64,000 nt of DNA from Halorussus salinus (GTDB lineage Archaea > Halobacteriota > Halobacteria > Halobacteriales > Haladaptataceae), in assembly GCF_004765815.2 (NCBI RefSeq), contig NZ_ML974129.1, positions 258,390 to 322,389 on the forward strand, written 5' to 3'. Within the stretch, counting starts at the first letter, position 1. Each line of letters begins with the position of its first letter. A model generated the notes under the pieces. The model ran no database searches and was not told the DNA's origin. It saw nothing but the letters and a program-made list of their open reading frames with translations. Of the stretch, positions 32,010 through 40,350 are shown one piece after another. A program made the translations under genes and the position numbers.

Positions 32010-32756
32010 ATGCAGACCATAGACGAGGTTCACATCGCCCCGCTCGGTTACGAGTACGACCGCATCGTCGGCCCCGTGCGCGAACACAACGTCGATATCC
32101 TCTATCTCCTCGAACACGACGACCCCGGCAACGGTCCCGACTACCACGACGACCTGCGCGAGGAGTTAGAAGACCTCGGCGTCGAGATTCGCTCGCGGAG
32201 CGTGGACGTGTTCGACATCTACGACGTGTTGGGTATCGTGACGACGCTGACCGCCGACCACGCCCAAGACATCGTTCGGGTGAACGTCTCCAGCGGGTCG
32301 AAGCTCTCGGCGGTCGGCGCGGCCATCGCGTGCATGGCCACCGACGCGACGGCCTACTACGTCCACCCGTCGGACTACCCCGCCAGCGACCGCAAGGAGC
32401 GCCGGAGCTACGGCTACGCGGGCGACGAAGTGCTTCCCTCCTACCCCATCGAGTCGCCGACGACCGACCAAGTGGCGGTGATGGACTTCCTCGCGGACGC
32501 CAACACCGAGGCCTACACCGTCAAGAAGAAAGACATCATCGAGTACGCCGAGGAGCAAGGCCTCGCGTTCGTCGCCGACAACGACCCCGCCAACGACAAG
32601 GCGAAGTTCGCGCTGTTGAACGCGAACGTCGTGGACCCGCTGTTGGAGGACGGCTACGTCGAAATCGAAGACGTTGGCCGTCGCAAGCAGGTCGTGCTGA
32701 CCGACACGGGGGCCGACGCCCTCCGCGCGTTCCGCCACAAGCTACGAGACCTCTGA
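32010..32756 (+). CDS. CARF-like sensor with winged-helix (HFX_2341/DUF6293-type regulator)
   Basis: The protein is 248 residues. The first ~145 residues form a Rossmann-like sensor: MQTIDEVHIAPLGYEYDRI, DILYLLEHDDPGNG, and the signature VRVNVSSGSKLSAVGAAIACMA, matching the N-x-S/T-G-G/S-K-x loop of CARF domains. Residues ~155-248 are a winged helix (DQVAVMDFLADANTEAYTVKKKDIIEYAEEQG, VVLTDTGADALRAF). It may bind a cyclic-oligonucleotide or similar ligand and control genes elsewhere. AACTTAAGG (31970-31978) ~30 bp before the ATG is the promoter; the IS ends 8 bp beyond its target duplication upstream. Confidence 0.8.
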   Translation: MQTIDEVHIAPLGYEYDRIVGPVREHNVDILYLLEHDDPGNGPDYHDDLREELEDLGVEIRSRSVDVFDIYDVLGIVTTLTADHAQDIVRVNVSSGSKLSAVGAAIACMATDATAYYVHPSDYPASDRKERRSYGYAGDEVLPSYPIESPTTDQVAVMDFLADANTEAYTVKKKDIIEYAEEQGLAFVADNDPANDKAKFALLNANVVDPLLEDGYVEIEDVGRRKQVVLTDTGADALRAFRHKLRDL

Positions 32757-32850
32757 GGCGCTAATTTCTCTCCGGCGTTCCGTCCGGCATCTCGCCGGGT
32801 GACTCGCGGTCGCTCGTCGCACCCGACGACGTTCGGTTTCGATAGGTTCG

Positions 32851-32945
32851 CTGTTATCTGTAGTACCGATAGTATAGATTGTATCCATACTACCGATAGA
32901 ACAGAGAGTATAGATAGTATCCTGATAGAATTGAATACGACAGCC
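32851..32945. repeat. AT-rich block of short direct repeats
   Basis: Within GC-rich DNA this ~95-bp stretch is AT-rich. It contains ACCGATAG twice (32865-32872, 32892-32899) and two near-identical 15-mers, GTATAGATTGTATCC (32872-32886) and GTATAGATAGTATCC (32908-32922). It is part of a 667-bp gene-free region (32757-33423). It may be a regulatory site or remnant of a mobile element; no coding frame fits. Confidence 0.5.
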
Positions 32946-33090
32946 CGTGCAGGTAGAAGTGGAGGTCGCCTCCGACCTCCCCGGACCGCCCGGTTCCCCG
33001 GCTGGCCGTCGCCCTCCGACGCCAGTCACGCCGCCCTGCCCCCGCGGCGGTCCCGCCGCCAGCCCTCCATCGCGGTATCGCCCGCGGTCC

Positions 33091-33266
33091 CCGCTGGCGC
33101 AATCGGCCCTCCGCTCACCTCCGCTGGCACAATCGCCCCTCCGCCCACTCCGCTGACGCAGTCGCCCCTCCGCCCACTCCGCTGACGCAGTCGCCCCTCC
33201 GCCCACTCCGCTGACGCAGTCGCCCCTCCGCCCACTCCGCTGACGCAGTCAGCCCTCCGCCCACCT
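33091..33266. repeat. 29-bp tandem repeat, six copies
   Basis: Six head-to-tail units (30, 29, 29, 29, 29 and 30 bp) begin CCGCTGACGCAGTCGCCCCT and end CCGCCCACT. The central three are identical; the outer ones carry substitutions (CCGCTGGCGCAATCGGCCCT first, GCAGTCAGCCCT last). The period is not a multiple of three, so it is not a protein repeat. It sits downstream of the CARF-like gene and the FKBP gene stop, between converging genes. Confidence 0.85.
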
Positions 33267-33423
33267 CCCGAGACCCTTCTCGCGTCGGTCGTCACGTGTC
33301 CCTCCTCGATTCGAGCCGACGGCGCTTCGGACGTGACCTCGCGCGCTCGTCGCGGCGTGGTCGTCGTTCGGTCGAGAGCCCCGCCGCTGTCCGTCGAAAA
33401 AAGAACGCAGGAATGGGTCGGGG

Positions 33424-34365
33424 TTACTCCTCGTCGGCGTCGACTTCTTCGAGTTCTTCGACGATCTCGTCTTCGTCCACGTCGGCGTCTTCGAGGGCTT
33501 CTTCGAGGTCAGCGCCGCCCATGCCGCCGCCCATCATGCCGCCCATCGGGCCCATGCCGCCGCCCTCGATGGTCTCTTGGATGATGACGCGGTCCAGTCC
33601 GAGCTGGTCCATGACGTTCTGGGCGATCTGCTGTTTCTGGAACATCCACTGCTGGTTCATCGCCAGCTGGGGCGTACTCTCGATGTACAGCGTCTCCTTC
33701 TCGACCGTCTCGGTCTCGGGTTCGGCGTCCTCGTCGTCCGGCTCGACGACCGTCTCCTCTTCGACCTCGTCGGTCTCGATCCACATGTCGAGGTCGGCGT
33801 CGATGTACATCGAGATGAGGCCCTGAGCCTGCTCGACGCGGTCCTCGACCTCGCCGACGATTTCGTAGTCGTACTCGATGTCCTCGCCCGCGAGCGGGTG
33901 GTTGAAGTCCACGCGAGCGCGGCCGCCGATGATGGTCTCGACGTGACCGTGTTCGCCGTCCACGTTGACGTGCGCGCCGGGGTAGCGCTCGTCTTCCGGA
34001 ATCTTGTCGGCGCTGACGGTCTTGATTTCGTCCGGGTCACCCTCGCCGAAGGCTTCCGCGGCGGGGATGGTCGTACTCCCGGAGTGCCCGATGTCCTTGC
34101 CCACGAGGTCCTCCTCGACGCTCTCGAAGATGTGACCCTCGCCGAGGACAATGGTGCGCGGCTCGAAGTCGCGCTCCTCGTCGTCCAGACCCTCTTCTTC
34201 GGCGACCTCGGGGTCGGTCGTGTCCACGATGTCGCCGTCGTCTACGGTGCGCGCGGTGTAGTCGAGGCGGATGAAGTCTCCTCGCTGAAGTCCCTCATTG
34301 GCCTCGTCTTCGACTTCCGTCTGTTCCTCGTCGTCGGCCACGTCGGCCTCTTGTTCTTCACTCAT
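33424..34365 (-). CDS. Long FKBP-type peptidyl-prolyl cis-trans isomerase with C-terminal extension
   Basis: From the ATG at 34365 the protein is 313 residues. The FKBP part (about 35-175) has [48 protein letters not shown] and [29 protein letters not shown]. Archaeal long FKBPs have a further C-terminal domain; here it is ~130 residues with [16 protein letters not shown] and [20 protein letters not shown], ending in a Met/Gly-rich linker and acidic tail. It probably acts as a chaperone as well as an isomerase. Divergent from the zinc-ribbon gene. Confidence 0.88.
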   Translation of the reverse strand: MSEEQEADVADDEEQTEVEDEANEGLQRGDFIRLDYTARTVDDGDIVDTTDPEVAEEEGLDDEERDFEPRTIVLGEGHIFESVEEDLVGKDIGHSGSTTIPAAEAFGEGDPDEIKTVSADKIPEDERYPGAHVNVDGEHGHVETIIGGRARVDFNHPLAGEDIEYDYEIVGEVEDRVEQAQGLISMYIDADLDMWIETDEVEEETVVEPDDEDAEPETETVEKETLYIESTPQLAMNQQWMFQKQQIAQNVMDQLGLDRVIIQETIEGGGMGPMGGMMGGGMGGADLEEALEDADVDEDEIVEELEEVDADEE

Positions 34366-34510
34366 ACCCGAAACGTCGCTCGTTCGCCTCTTAAGAATCA
34401 CGTTTCGGAGCGCGCGCGGTCAGTGGCGACTTCGAAGTTCTCGACTGCCCGAGGAGAGGGCTGGCGGCCCTATCGAAACGATTTAAAGTCGCGGTCGGGT
34501 ACAGGGAGGT

Positions 34511-34690
34511 ATGAGCCAATCGAAACAGAAGCAGGCGCGACGATGCGTCTCCTGCGGGATCAACATCTCCGGGAGCAACGCGGCGTCGTTCAAGTGCCCC
34601 GACTGCGGGCAGCAGATTTACCGCTGTGCCAAGTGTCGCAAGCAGAGCAACCTCTACGAGTGCCCCGACTGCGGGTTCATGGGACCGTAA
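34511..34690 (+). CDS. HVO_2753-type small zinc-finger protein, 59 aa
   Basis: The protein contains four CxxC-type knuckles: [27 protein letters not shown] and [11 protein letters not shown]. It closely matches the Haloferax volcanii HVO_2753 micro-protein, whose solution structure binds two zincs. TATA GATTTAAAG (34479-34487) precedes it. The stop (34690) is 2 bp before the start of the aEF-1beta gene, so they are co-transcribed, implying a role linked to translation. Confidence 0.9.
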   Translation: MSQSKQKQARRCVSCGINISGSNAASFKCPDCGQQIYRCAKCRKQSNLYECPDCGFMGP

Positions 34691-34692
34691 CG

Positions 34693-34959
34693 ATGGGAAA
34701 GGTAGCCGCGAAAATCAAGGTCATGCCGCAGAGCCCCGAAATCGACCTCGACGAGCTTCAGGACCGACTCTCCGAGTCGCTCCCCGAAGGCGCGAAGATC
34801 AACGGCTTCGAGCGCGACGAAGTCGCGTTCGGACTCGTCGCGCTCCTGCCGACCGTCATCGTCCCCGACGACACGGGCGGGACGGAAGCGGTCGAGGAGG
34901 GCTTCTCGAACGTCGAGGGCGTCGAGAGCGTCGAAGTCGAGAACGTCGGCCGGATTTAA
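34693..34959 (+). CDS. ef1b: Translation elongation factor 1-beta (aEF-1beta)
   Basis: This 88-residue protein starts [21 protein letters not shown] and contains [19 protein letters not shown] and [21 protein letters not shown], the archaeal aEF-1beta guanine-nucleotide-exchange domain for aEF-1alpha. Length is typical (~88). It follows the zinc-finger gene after 2 bp with no separate promoter. The 406-bp gap downstream holds only repeats. Confidence 0.93.
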   Translation: MGKVAAKIKVMPQSPEIDLDELQDRLSESLPEGAKINGFERDEVAFGLVALLPTVIVPDDTGGTEAVEEGFSNVEGVESVEVENVGRI

Positions 34960-35022
34960 CGCGGGTTTTCGGTTCGGTGCGGTTTTCTGACGTGAGTCGA
35001 GTCGGATAGCTTCGAGTCTGAT

Positions 35023-35102
35023 CAGTTCGTCGCTGTCGTCCTCGATTCGTCGCTGTCGTCCCCGATTCGTCGCTGTCGTCCTCGACTCGTTGCTGTCGTC
35101 TG
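35023..35102. repeat. 20-bp tandem repeat, four copies
   Basis: The unit CGATTCGTCGCTGTCGTCCT is repeated at 35043-35062 and 35063-35082, with variants at 35023-35042 (starts CAGTTCG) and 35083-35102 (CGACTCGTTG). It lies just past the end of the aEF-1beta gene, next to two other repeat families, in the convergent gap 34960-35365. Confidence 0.8.
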
Positions 35103-35127
35103 TGAATTAGTTCCGGTATTTAGATTC

Positions 35128-35180
35128 TGTTCGACAGCAAGAAGCTGACTTCAGGCTTGAACACAGGAGTCTACCGCACC
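35128..35180 (-). repeat. Intergenic repeat family 3, copy 2
   Basis: On the minus strand it reads GGTGCGGTAGACTCC, then TTCAAGCCTGAAG, two bases, AGCTTCTTG. This is the layout of the plus-strand copy at 12967-13020. Only the core TCAAGCCTGAAG..AGCTTCTT is strongly kept. It is adjacent to the family 2 copy on its right. Confidence 0.5.
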
Positions 35181-35182
35181 GC

Positions 35183-35300
35183 GGCCGCACAACGACAGCA
35201 CCCCGACCGCACAGCGACTGCGGCCCTCACGCCTCCCCAACCGCCTCCGTCACTTCCTCACTCCGTTCGGTCGTTCCGTCGGCCCTCGCGCGGTTGGCAC
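35183..35300 (+). repeat. Intergenic repeat family 2, partial copy
   Basis: A degenerate run of CGACAGCACCCCGACCGCAC-type units (compare the 16-bp tandem at 39913) is followed by CCTCACGCCTCCCCAACC and CTCCGTCACT...GTTCGGTCGTTCCGTCG, which matches the minus-strand copy near 51655-51700. The second hairpin of the family is missing here. Part of the gene-free region before the VOC gene. Confidence 0.55.
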
Positions 35301-35365
35301 GGCGCTCACGAGCGCCGCGCCAGCGCGCGCCAGCGTGGAAAATCCGGATTCTCGAAATCCCCGCC

Positions 35366-35995
35366 TCAGACGCCAGCGCCCGAGGAGGCCTCCGGCAGGT
35401 CGAACTTCTCGGCGTCGATGCCGAGTTCGTCCAGCGCCTGTTCGAGGTGGCGCTCCTCGGCGAAGTCGGCACCGTCCTCCTCGCGGATGCGCTGGGCGGT
35501 GGCGAGGACCTCGCCCCGGCGGTCGTCCGGAATCGCCCACTTGTCGGTCGAGAGTTCGATGACCAGTCCGTTGTGGTCTTGGGTGTACAGCGAGTGGAAG
35601 ATGCCGCGATCGAACTCGTTGTAGCCTCGTCCGGCGTCTTCGAGCGCGTCGCGGACCTCCTCGAACCGCTCGGGGTCGATGGAAAACGAGAGGTGATGCA
35701 CACCGCCGACCGGGGTGCGCTGTGGCCGGGGGTCCGAGTCGCGGTCGTCGTTCACGAAGAACGTGACGATGCGCCCGTCGCCCGAGTCGAAGAAGAGGTG
35801 CGTCTGAGAGGGGTCGTCCAGATTGGGTTGGCGAAGCACGAGGGGCATTCCGAGGAGGTCCCGGTAGAACTCGATGGTCTCCTCGGCGTTGCTCCCGATG
35901 AGCGTGATATGGTCGGTTCCGGTGGTGTGCATCGGACTGTCCGGCAGGTCGGCCGTGACCTCGAAATCGTCTGCTGGTCGGCGGTCGTTTGCCAT
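35366..35995 (-). CDS. VOC-superfamily (glyoxalase/dioxygenase-like) protein
   Basis: This 209-residue protein has two VOC half-domains: TTGTDHITLIGSNAEETIEFYRDLLGMPLV and GVHHLSFSIDPERFEEVRDALEDAG...VIELSTDK. His in TDHITL, His in GVHHLSF and Glu in LVIELS are candidate metal ligands as in extradiol dioxygenases and glyoxalase I. The last ~45 residues are an acidic helical extension (RIREEDGADFAEERHLEQ). The reaction is unknown. Upstream open frames in other phases are shadows of it. Confidence 0.85.
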   Translation of the reverse strand: MANDRRPADDFEVTADLPDSPMHTTGTDHITLIGSNAEETIEFYRDLLGMPLVLRQPNLDDPSQTHLFFDSGDGRIVTFFVNDDRDSDPRPQRTPVGGVHHLSFSIDPERFEEVRDALEDAGRGYNEFDRGIFHSLYTQDHNGLVIELSTDKWAIPDDRRGEVLATAQRIREEDGADFAEERHLEQALDELGIDAEKFDLPEASSGAGV

Positions 35996-36065
35996 ATCTT
36001 CGAGTAGGCGGTCGGCGCGTATAGCTTTCAGGTGACACCGGTGTCACCGCGAGGCGGCGCGGTCG

Positions 36066-37070
36066 CTACTCGTCGCCCTCGGTCGGCCACTGGCGGGCGT
36101 GGGACTCGACCACGCTGAGGAGGAGTCGCCGTCGCTCGTCCACGTCGCGGTCGGCGAGCGCGTCGGCGAAGTCGCCGTCGCCGACGGTCGAGACACCGGC
36201 CTCGCGGACGAGCGCGAGGTCCGGCGCGGGCGGATTGCGGTCGCTCGGTCGATGCACCGCGAAGAGCGTGTCGAGGTAGCTCCGGATTCCCGAGCGTGCG
36301 TCTTTCACCAAGGCCTCGCTAGGGCGGACTCCCTCGGGGAGACCGAACCGAAGGAGCGTCAGCGCCTCGTCGAGGACCGCGATGGCGACGACCGGGTCCT
36401 CGGTTGCTCGTTGGCTGTGGAAGTAGTGCAGAACCGGGTAGGCCTTGTGATTCGCGGTGAGCGTGTCGATTTGCGACGAGAACGTGTTCAGTTGGAGGTC
36501 GAGGCTCTCGAACTCCTCGCCGTTCCAGTAGGTCGTCACGAACGTACTCGCGTCGGTACCGACGCCGGTCACGCCGCTGGCGAACGCGTGCTTCTGGGCC
36601 ACCGCGTCGAGGACCGAGAGGACGTAGGTGACCGTCAGCGTGACGAAGAGCATCCCGCTCGCAGTCGAGAGGACGGTCGCGACCTGCCAGACGCCCTCTT
36701 TCGGCGCGAACCCGCCGTTCCCCAGCGTGAACAGGGTGTATCCCGCGAAGTAGCTCAGGTCGGCCCACGAGACCGGGCCGCCGTCTATCGTGTCGAAGAC
36801 GGCCTCCTCGCCGCTGGCGAATATCAGCGTCCACCCCGCCCAGAGGGAGACGAGCCAGACCGCGAGACCGAAGACGAGAATTATCGGACCGGCGAGACTG
36901 AGCATCCGCGACCGGCCGCCGCTCACCGTCGAGAGGGTCCGCCACGTCCACTCCATCAACCGAGTCGTGAGCGGGCCAGCGCCGCCCTCGACCCATATCG
37001 TCGTCCAGAGGAGGTCTCCGACCGCGACCAGAAGGACGAGACTCCCGAGACCGAAGTACGCGAAGTTCAT
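36066..37070 (-). CDS. Two-helix potassium-channel-like membrane protein
   Basis: From the ATG at 37070 (MNFAYFGLGSLVLLVAVGDL) the protein is 334 residues. Four membrane helices lie in the first ~150 residues. Between the last two is a pore-like loop DLSYFAGYTLFTLGNGGFAPKEG, where TLGNGGF stands in the place of TxGYGD. The residues ~165-334 form a soluble helical domain (LNTFSSQIDTLTANHKAYPVLHYF). It looks like an ion channel of the 2TM_K type, but with a non-canonical filter (Asn instead of Tyr), so ion selectivity is uncertain. Confidence 0.75.
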   Translation of the reverse strand: MNFAYFGLGSLVLLVAVGDLLWTTIWVEGGAGPLTTRLMEWTWRTLSTVSGGRSRMLSLAGPIILVFGLAVWLVSLWAGWTLIFASGEEAVFDTIDGGPVSWADLSYFAGYTLFTLGNGGFAPKEGVWQVATVLSTASGMLFVTLTVTYVLSVLDAVAQKHAFASGVTGVGTDASTFVTTYWNGEEFESLDLQLNTFSSQIDTLTANHKAYPVLHYFHSQRATEDPVVAIAVLDEALTLLRFGLPEGVRPSEALVKDARSGIRSYLDTLFAVHRPSDRNPPAPDLALVREAGVSTVGDGDFADALADRDVDERRRLLLSVVESHARQWPTEGDE

Positions 37071-37196
37071 CTCCGACGCTCCGTGACGAGTGGCCCTGAC
37101 ACTACGCCCAATCAAAACACTCGGCTACTCGAAGATTACGGCCAGCGGAAACGAGCGCCGAGCGCCGAGCGTGGCGGCCGAGCGGCCGCGTCACTC

Positions 37197-38360
37197 TCAG
37201 TTCAGCGACTGCTCGAACGCCTGCTCCAAGTCCGCCTTCAGGTCATCGACGTTCTCGATGCCGACGCTCGCCCGGATGAGGCCGTCGCGGAGTCCGGCCG
37301 CGACGCGCTCCTCTTTCGGAATCGCGGCGTGGGTCATCGTTGCGGGCTGTTCGATGAGGCTCTCGACGCCGCCCAGACTCTCCGCGAGCGTGAAGACCTC
37401 GGTGTTCGACACCACGTCGGCGGTCTCGTCGAGGCTCGCGTCCATCTCGAAGCTGACCATCCCGCCGAAGTCGTCCATCTGCTCGCTGGCGAGGTCGTGG
37501 TCCGGGTGCGATTCCAGTCCGGGGTAGTAGACGCGACTCACGTCCTCGTGGTCTTCGAGCCACTGGGCCAGTTCGCTGGCGTTCTCGCAGTGGCGGTCCA
37601 TCCGGACCGGGAGCGTCTTCGTCCCGCGCAACACGAGGAAACACTCGTGGGGACCGGGCGTCGCACCGACGCTGTTCTGGTAGAAGCCGAACTGCTCGTC
37701 TAGCTCCTCGTCGTCGGTGACCAAGGCCCCACCCACCACGTCGGAGTGGCCGCCCATGTACTTCGTCAGCGAGTGGGTCACGAGGTCCGCGCCGAGTTCG
37801 AGCGGGCGCTGGAGGTACGGCGTGGCGAAGGTGTTGTCCACGGCACAGAGCGCGTCGTGGTCGTGGGCGATGTCGGCGGTGCCCGCGATGTCCACGACGT
37901 TGAGGAGGGGATTCGTGGGGGTCTCGACCCACACGAGTTCGGTCTCCTCGCGCATCGCGGCCTCGGTCTCGTCCAAATCCGTCATGTCCACGAAGTCGAA
38001 CTGGAGGTCGTACTGCTCGTAGACCTGCGTGAAGATGCGGTGGGTGCCGCCGTACACGTCCTCGCTGGCGACCACGTGGTCGCCCGACTCCAGCAGATTG
38101 AGGACCGTGTTTATCGCGCCCATCCCGCTGGAGAACGCGCGGCCGTACTCGCCGCCTTCGAGGCTGGCGACGTTGGCTTCGAGGTCCGTTCTGGTGGGGT
38201 TGCCCGTCCGGGAGTACTCGTAGCCGCGGTGTTCGCCCGGCGCGTCCTGCTCGTAGGTGGAGTTGGCGTGAATCGGGGTCATGAGCGCCCCGGTCTCCTC
38301 GTCGGGTTCCTGTCCGGCGTGAATCGAGCGCGTCTCGAACCTGAACTCGTCGTCGGTCAT
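37197..38360 (-). CDS. PLP trans-sulfuration enzyme (cystathionine gamma-synthase/lyase family)
   Basis: The protein is 387 residues. Family landmarks: [93 protein letters not shown] and [15 protein letters not shown], where Lys binds PLP. It makes or breaks cystathionine, or cleaves methionine; motif reading cannot decide among them. It starts at ATG 38360; a longer reading frame upstream is not supported by composition. Together with cysK (54354) and the metE genes it is part of the sulfur amino-acid set. Divergent from rpl21e. Confidence 0.88.
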   Translation of the reverse strand: MTDDEFRFETRSIHAGQEPDEETGALMTPIHANSTYEQDAPGEHRGYEYSRTGNPTRTDLEANVASLEGGEYGRAFSSGMGAINTVLNLLESGDHVVASEDVYGGTHRIFTQVYEQYDLQFDFVDMTDLDETEAAMREETELVWVETPTNPLLNVVDIAGTADIAHDHDALCAVDNTFATPYLQRPLELGADLVTHSLTKYMGGHSDVVGGALVTDDEELDEQFGFYQNSVGATPGPHECFLVLRGTKTLPVRMDRHCENASELAQWLEDHEDVSRVYYPGLESHPDHDLASEQMDDFGGMVSFEMDASLDETADVVSNTEVFTLAESLGGVESLIEQPATMTHAAIPKEERVAAGLRDGLIRASVGIENVDDLKADLEQAFEQSLN

Positions 38361-38454
38361 ACCACAAGCGAGGAGCGGACGCCAAGTTACTCTTGTCCTT
38401 CCGGCACGCTCCCCGAACGATAGGGAGAGGAACGGGGCCGAGCAACGCGGAACG

Positions 38455-38466
38455 TGCCTTTTATAA
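38455..38466 (+). promoter_or_regulatory. TATA box of rpl21e operon
   Basis: CCTTTTATAACG lies ~30-40 bp before the ATG at 38496. The transcript should begin about 38486-38490, leaving a leader of only a few bases. It drives rpl21e-rpoF and possibly the DUF655 gene, which also has its own TATA (CTCTTTAAG, 39152-39160). Confidence 0.65.
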
Positions 38467-38495
38467 CGGAGACAGAACAAGAGGTGGGTACGACT

Positions 38496-38786
38496 ATGCC
38501 GAGTTCGAACGGACCCTACCACAGCACTCGTAACAAACTCTCGAACAATCCCCGAGAGCGCGGTACGTCCCCGCCTCAGCGCGCCGTCCAGCAGTACGAG
38601 GAGGGCCAGAAGGTCCACCTCAAAATCGACCCGAGCGTCGAGAAGGGTCGCTTCCACCCGCGCTTCGACGGTCTCACCGGCGAAATCGAAGGCAAGCAGG
38701 GCGAAGCCTACAAGGTCGGCGTCACCGACGGCGGCAAGGACAAGACGCTCATCGTCACCCCCGCGCACCTGAAAGCGCAGGAGTAG
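38496..38786 (+). CDS. rpl21e: 50S ribosomal protein L21e
   Basis: This 96-residue protein has the L21e signature [22 protein letters not shown], then [25 protein letters not shown] and [24 protein letters not shown]. It is a large-subunit protein. One base separates its stop from rpoF. The order L21e-rpoF-DUF655 is the conserved archaeal arrangement. Confidence 0.95.
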   Translation: MPSSNGPYHSTRNKLSNNPRERGTSPPQRAVQQYEEGQKVHLKIDPSVEKGRFHPRFDGLTGEIEGKQGEAYKVGVTDGGKDKTLIVTPAHLKAQE

Positions 38787-38787
38787 C

Positions 38788-39144
38788 ATGAGTATATTCA
38801 AGGAAAAGGTCGAGGAGGAGTACCTCACCACCGCGGAAGCCAAGGAACTCCTCGGGGACGTAGAGCAGGAGCGGGCCTTGGACGAGGACCGCGAGATGCG
38901 CTACGAACTGGCGCGTGCCATCGAACACGTCAACCGGTTCGCCACGCTCGACGCCGAGGAGTCCCGCGAACTCGTCGAGGAACTCCTCGAACTCGACAAG
39001 GTGGACGAGCCGACCGCCTACAAGATCACCGACGTTCTTCCGCAGGACCGCGACGAACTCCGCGCGGTGTACGCCCAAGAGCGCTACACGCTCTCGGGTG
39101 ACGAACTCGACGACATCCTCGACGTGGTCGCGAAGTACGTCTGA
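38788..39144 (+). CDS. rpoF: RNA polymerase subunit F (Rpb4-like)
   Basis: The 118-residue protein MSIFKEKVEEEYLTTAEAKELLG...YAQERYTLSGDELDDILDVVAKYV is the Rpb4/RPC9 stalk subunit, which pairs with RpoE on archaeal RNA polymerase. Helical HRDC-like C-terminus. It is co-transcribed with rpl21e (1-bp gap). Confidence 0.92.
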   Translation: MSIFKEKVEEEYLTTAEAKELLGDVEQERALDEDREMRYELARAIEHVNRFATLDAEESRELVEELLELDKVDEPTAYKITDVLPQDRDELRAVYAQERYTLSGDELDDILDVVAKYV

Positions 39145-39179
39145 CCACCAACTCTTTAAGTAGCTCGTCGCCGTATTCT

Positions 39180-39767
39180 ATGACAATGAGTGAACAGAAC
39201 GACGACGACGAGCAGGTGCCAGCGGTCGTCTTGGACTACCTCCCGCACGGCCGCGCCGACGACGACAGGCCGCAGTATCAAAAGCCCGCGTTGGCCTACG
39301 CGCTCGGTGTCGAGGAGTTCCGTTTGTTCGAGGTGACACTCGAAGAGGACGTGAGCCTCACCATCACCGACCGGTTCGACGCCGACTCGGCCGACGACCT
39401 CGTGGCGAACGTCACGGAAATCGAGTACGGGGACCTCTCGGGGGCCGCCCAGTCGGAACTCGAACACGCCATCCGCGACGTGGTCGAGACGGACCAGCGG
39501 CGCTTCGTGGACTTCTACAACGACGCCCAACCCATCACGCTCCGACTCCACCAGTTGAACCTCCTGCCCGGCATCGGGAAGAAGCTCCGGAACAACATCT
39601 TGGAGGAGCGAAAGCGAAAGCCCTTCCAGAGCTTCGAGGACCTCGGAGAGCGAGTGTCCGGTCTCCACAACCCGAAAGAGGTGCTGGTCGAGCGCATCTT
39701 GGAGGAGATTCGCGAGGACGACCTGAAGTACCGGACGTTCGTGCGCGTCGAGGAACAGCAACAGTAA
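39180..39767 (+). CDS. DUF655 RNA-associated protein with HhH motif
   Basis: The protein is 195 residues (or 193 from the second ATG at 39186). DUF655 features: VLDYLPHGRADDDRPQYQKPALAYALG at the start (OB-like), and LNLLPGIGKKLRNNILEERKRKPFQSFEDLGERV, a helix-hairpin-helix. TATA CTCTTTAAG (39152-39160) places the transcript start within a few bases of the ATG pair. It is normally followed by rsmA in archaea; here rsmA is at 44913 on the other strand (see findings). Confidence 0.85.
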   Translation: MTMSEQNDDDEQVPAVVLDYLPHGRADDDRPQYQKPALAYALGVEEFRLFEVTLEEDVSLTITDRFDADSADDLVANVTEIEYGDLSGAAQSELEHAIRDVVETDQRRFVDFYNDAQPITLRLHQLNLLPGIGKKLRNNILEERKRKPFQSFEDLGERVSGLHNPKEVLVERILEEIREDDLKYRTFVRVEEQQQ

Positions 39768-39912
39768 GCGGGGTCGGCGAACCGACTCTTTCTGTCCGCC
39801 TCGGTCTCGGATTCGGCAACGTCGTTTGGCGAATCGCCTCGATTCGTGTCCCCTATCGAAGCGCCGGGACTCGGGGTGAGAAGCGAGCGACTTCCGACGC
39901 CGAGGAGTCACG

Positions 39913-40072
39913 CGACTGCACAGCACCGCGACTGCACAGCACCACGATTACACGGCAACCGCGAGCCTCACGCCTCCTCAACCTCGTCGGCCGCGTCACG
40001 GCCGACTCCACCGGAGGACAAACCGCGTCCTCCGAGCCTGCACTCGCGTCCGCTCGCGGTTTCACCGGTCGC
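39913..40072 (+). repeat. Intergenic repeat family 2, fullest copy
   Basis: Three 16-bp units start CGACTGCACAGCACCG (39913, 39929) and CGATTACACGGCAACC (39945). GCCTCACGCCTCCTCAACC follows, then a perfect hairpin GTCGGCCG-CGTCA-CGGCCGAC (39986-40006). A second hairpin GGAGGAC...GTCCTCC (40013-40033) and GAGCCTGCACTCGCGTCCG complete it. The 583-bp convergent gap 39768-40350 holds this copy; the remainder (40073-40350) shows no gene. Confidence 0.8.
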
Positions 40073-40350
40073 CAATCGCGGCGCGGATGTGTACGACCTC
40101 ACACCGGGATGTCACGCCCGCACGCGCCGGTTCGGCAATCCAGTCGAGCGAGAGCCCGCGGAGAATCGAATCGCGCGAACCTTCAAGTACGAAGCCGCGA
40201 CGAACTCGGTCCGTGACCTGAATCCGGCCGGAGCGCGAGAGCGGTTGCGCGGCGCGCGGCGCTCCGGAGCCAACGAGGAGCCACGACCGAACGCGGGCCG
40301 CCTTTTAGCCCTTCGGCGAGCGCCAGCAGTAGAAACCGAGGAGTCGCCGG

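Noticed and set aside
33091..33266. 29-bp repeats suggestive of a CRISPR array
   Set aside because: Units are directly adjacent with no spacers, and no cas genes are present.
36099..37703. 534-codon plus-strand open frame
   Set aside because: Antisense to the ion channel and the PLP enzyme, both of which have family motifs.
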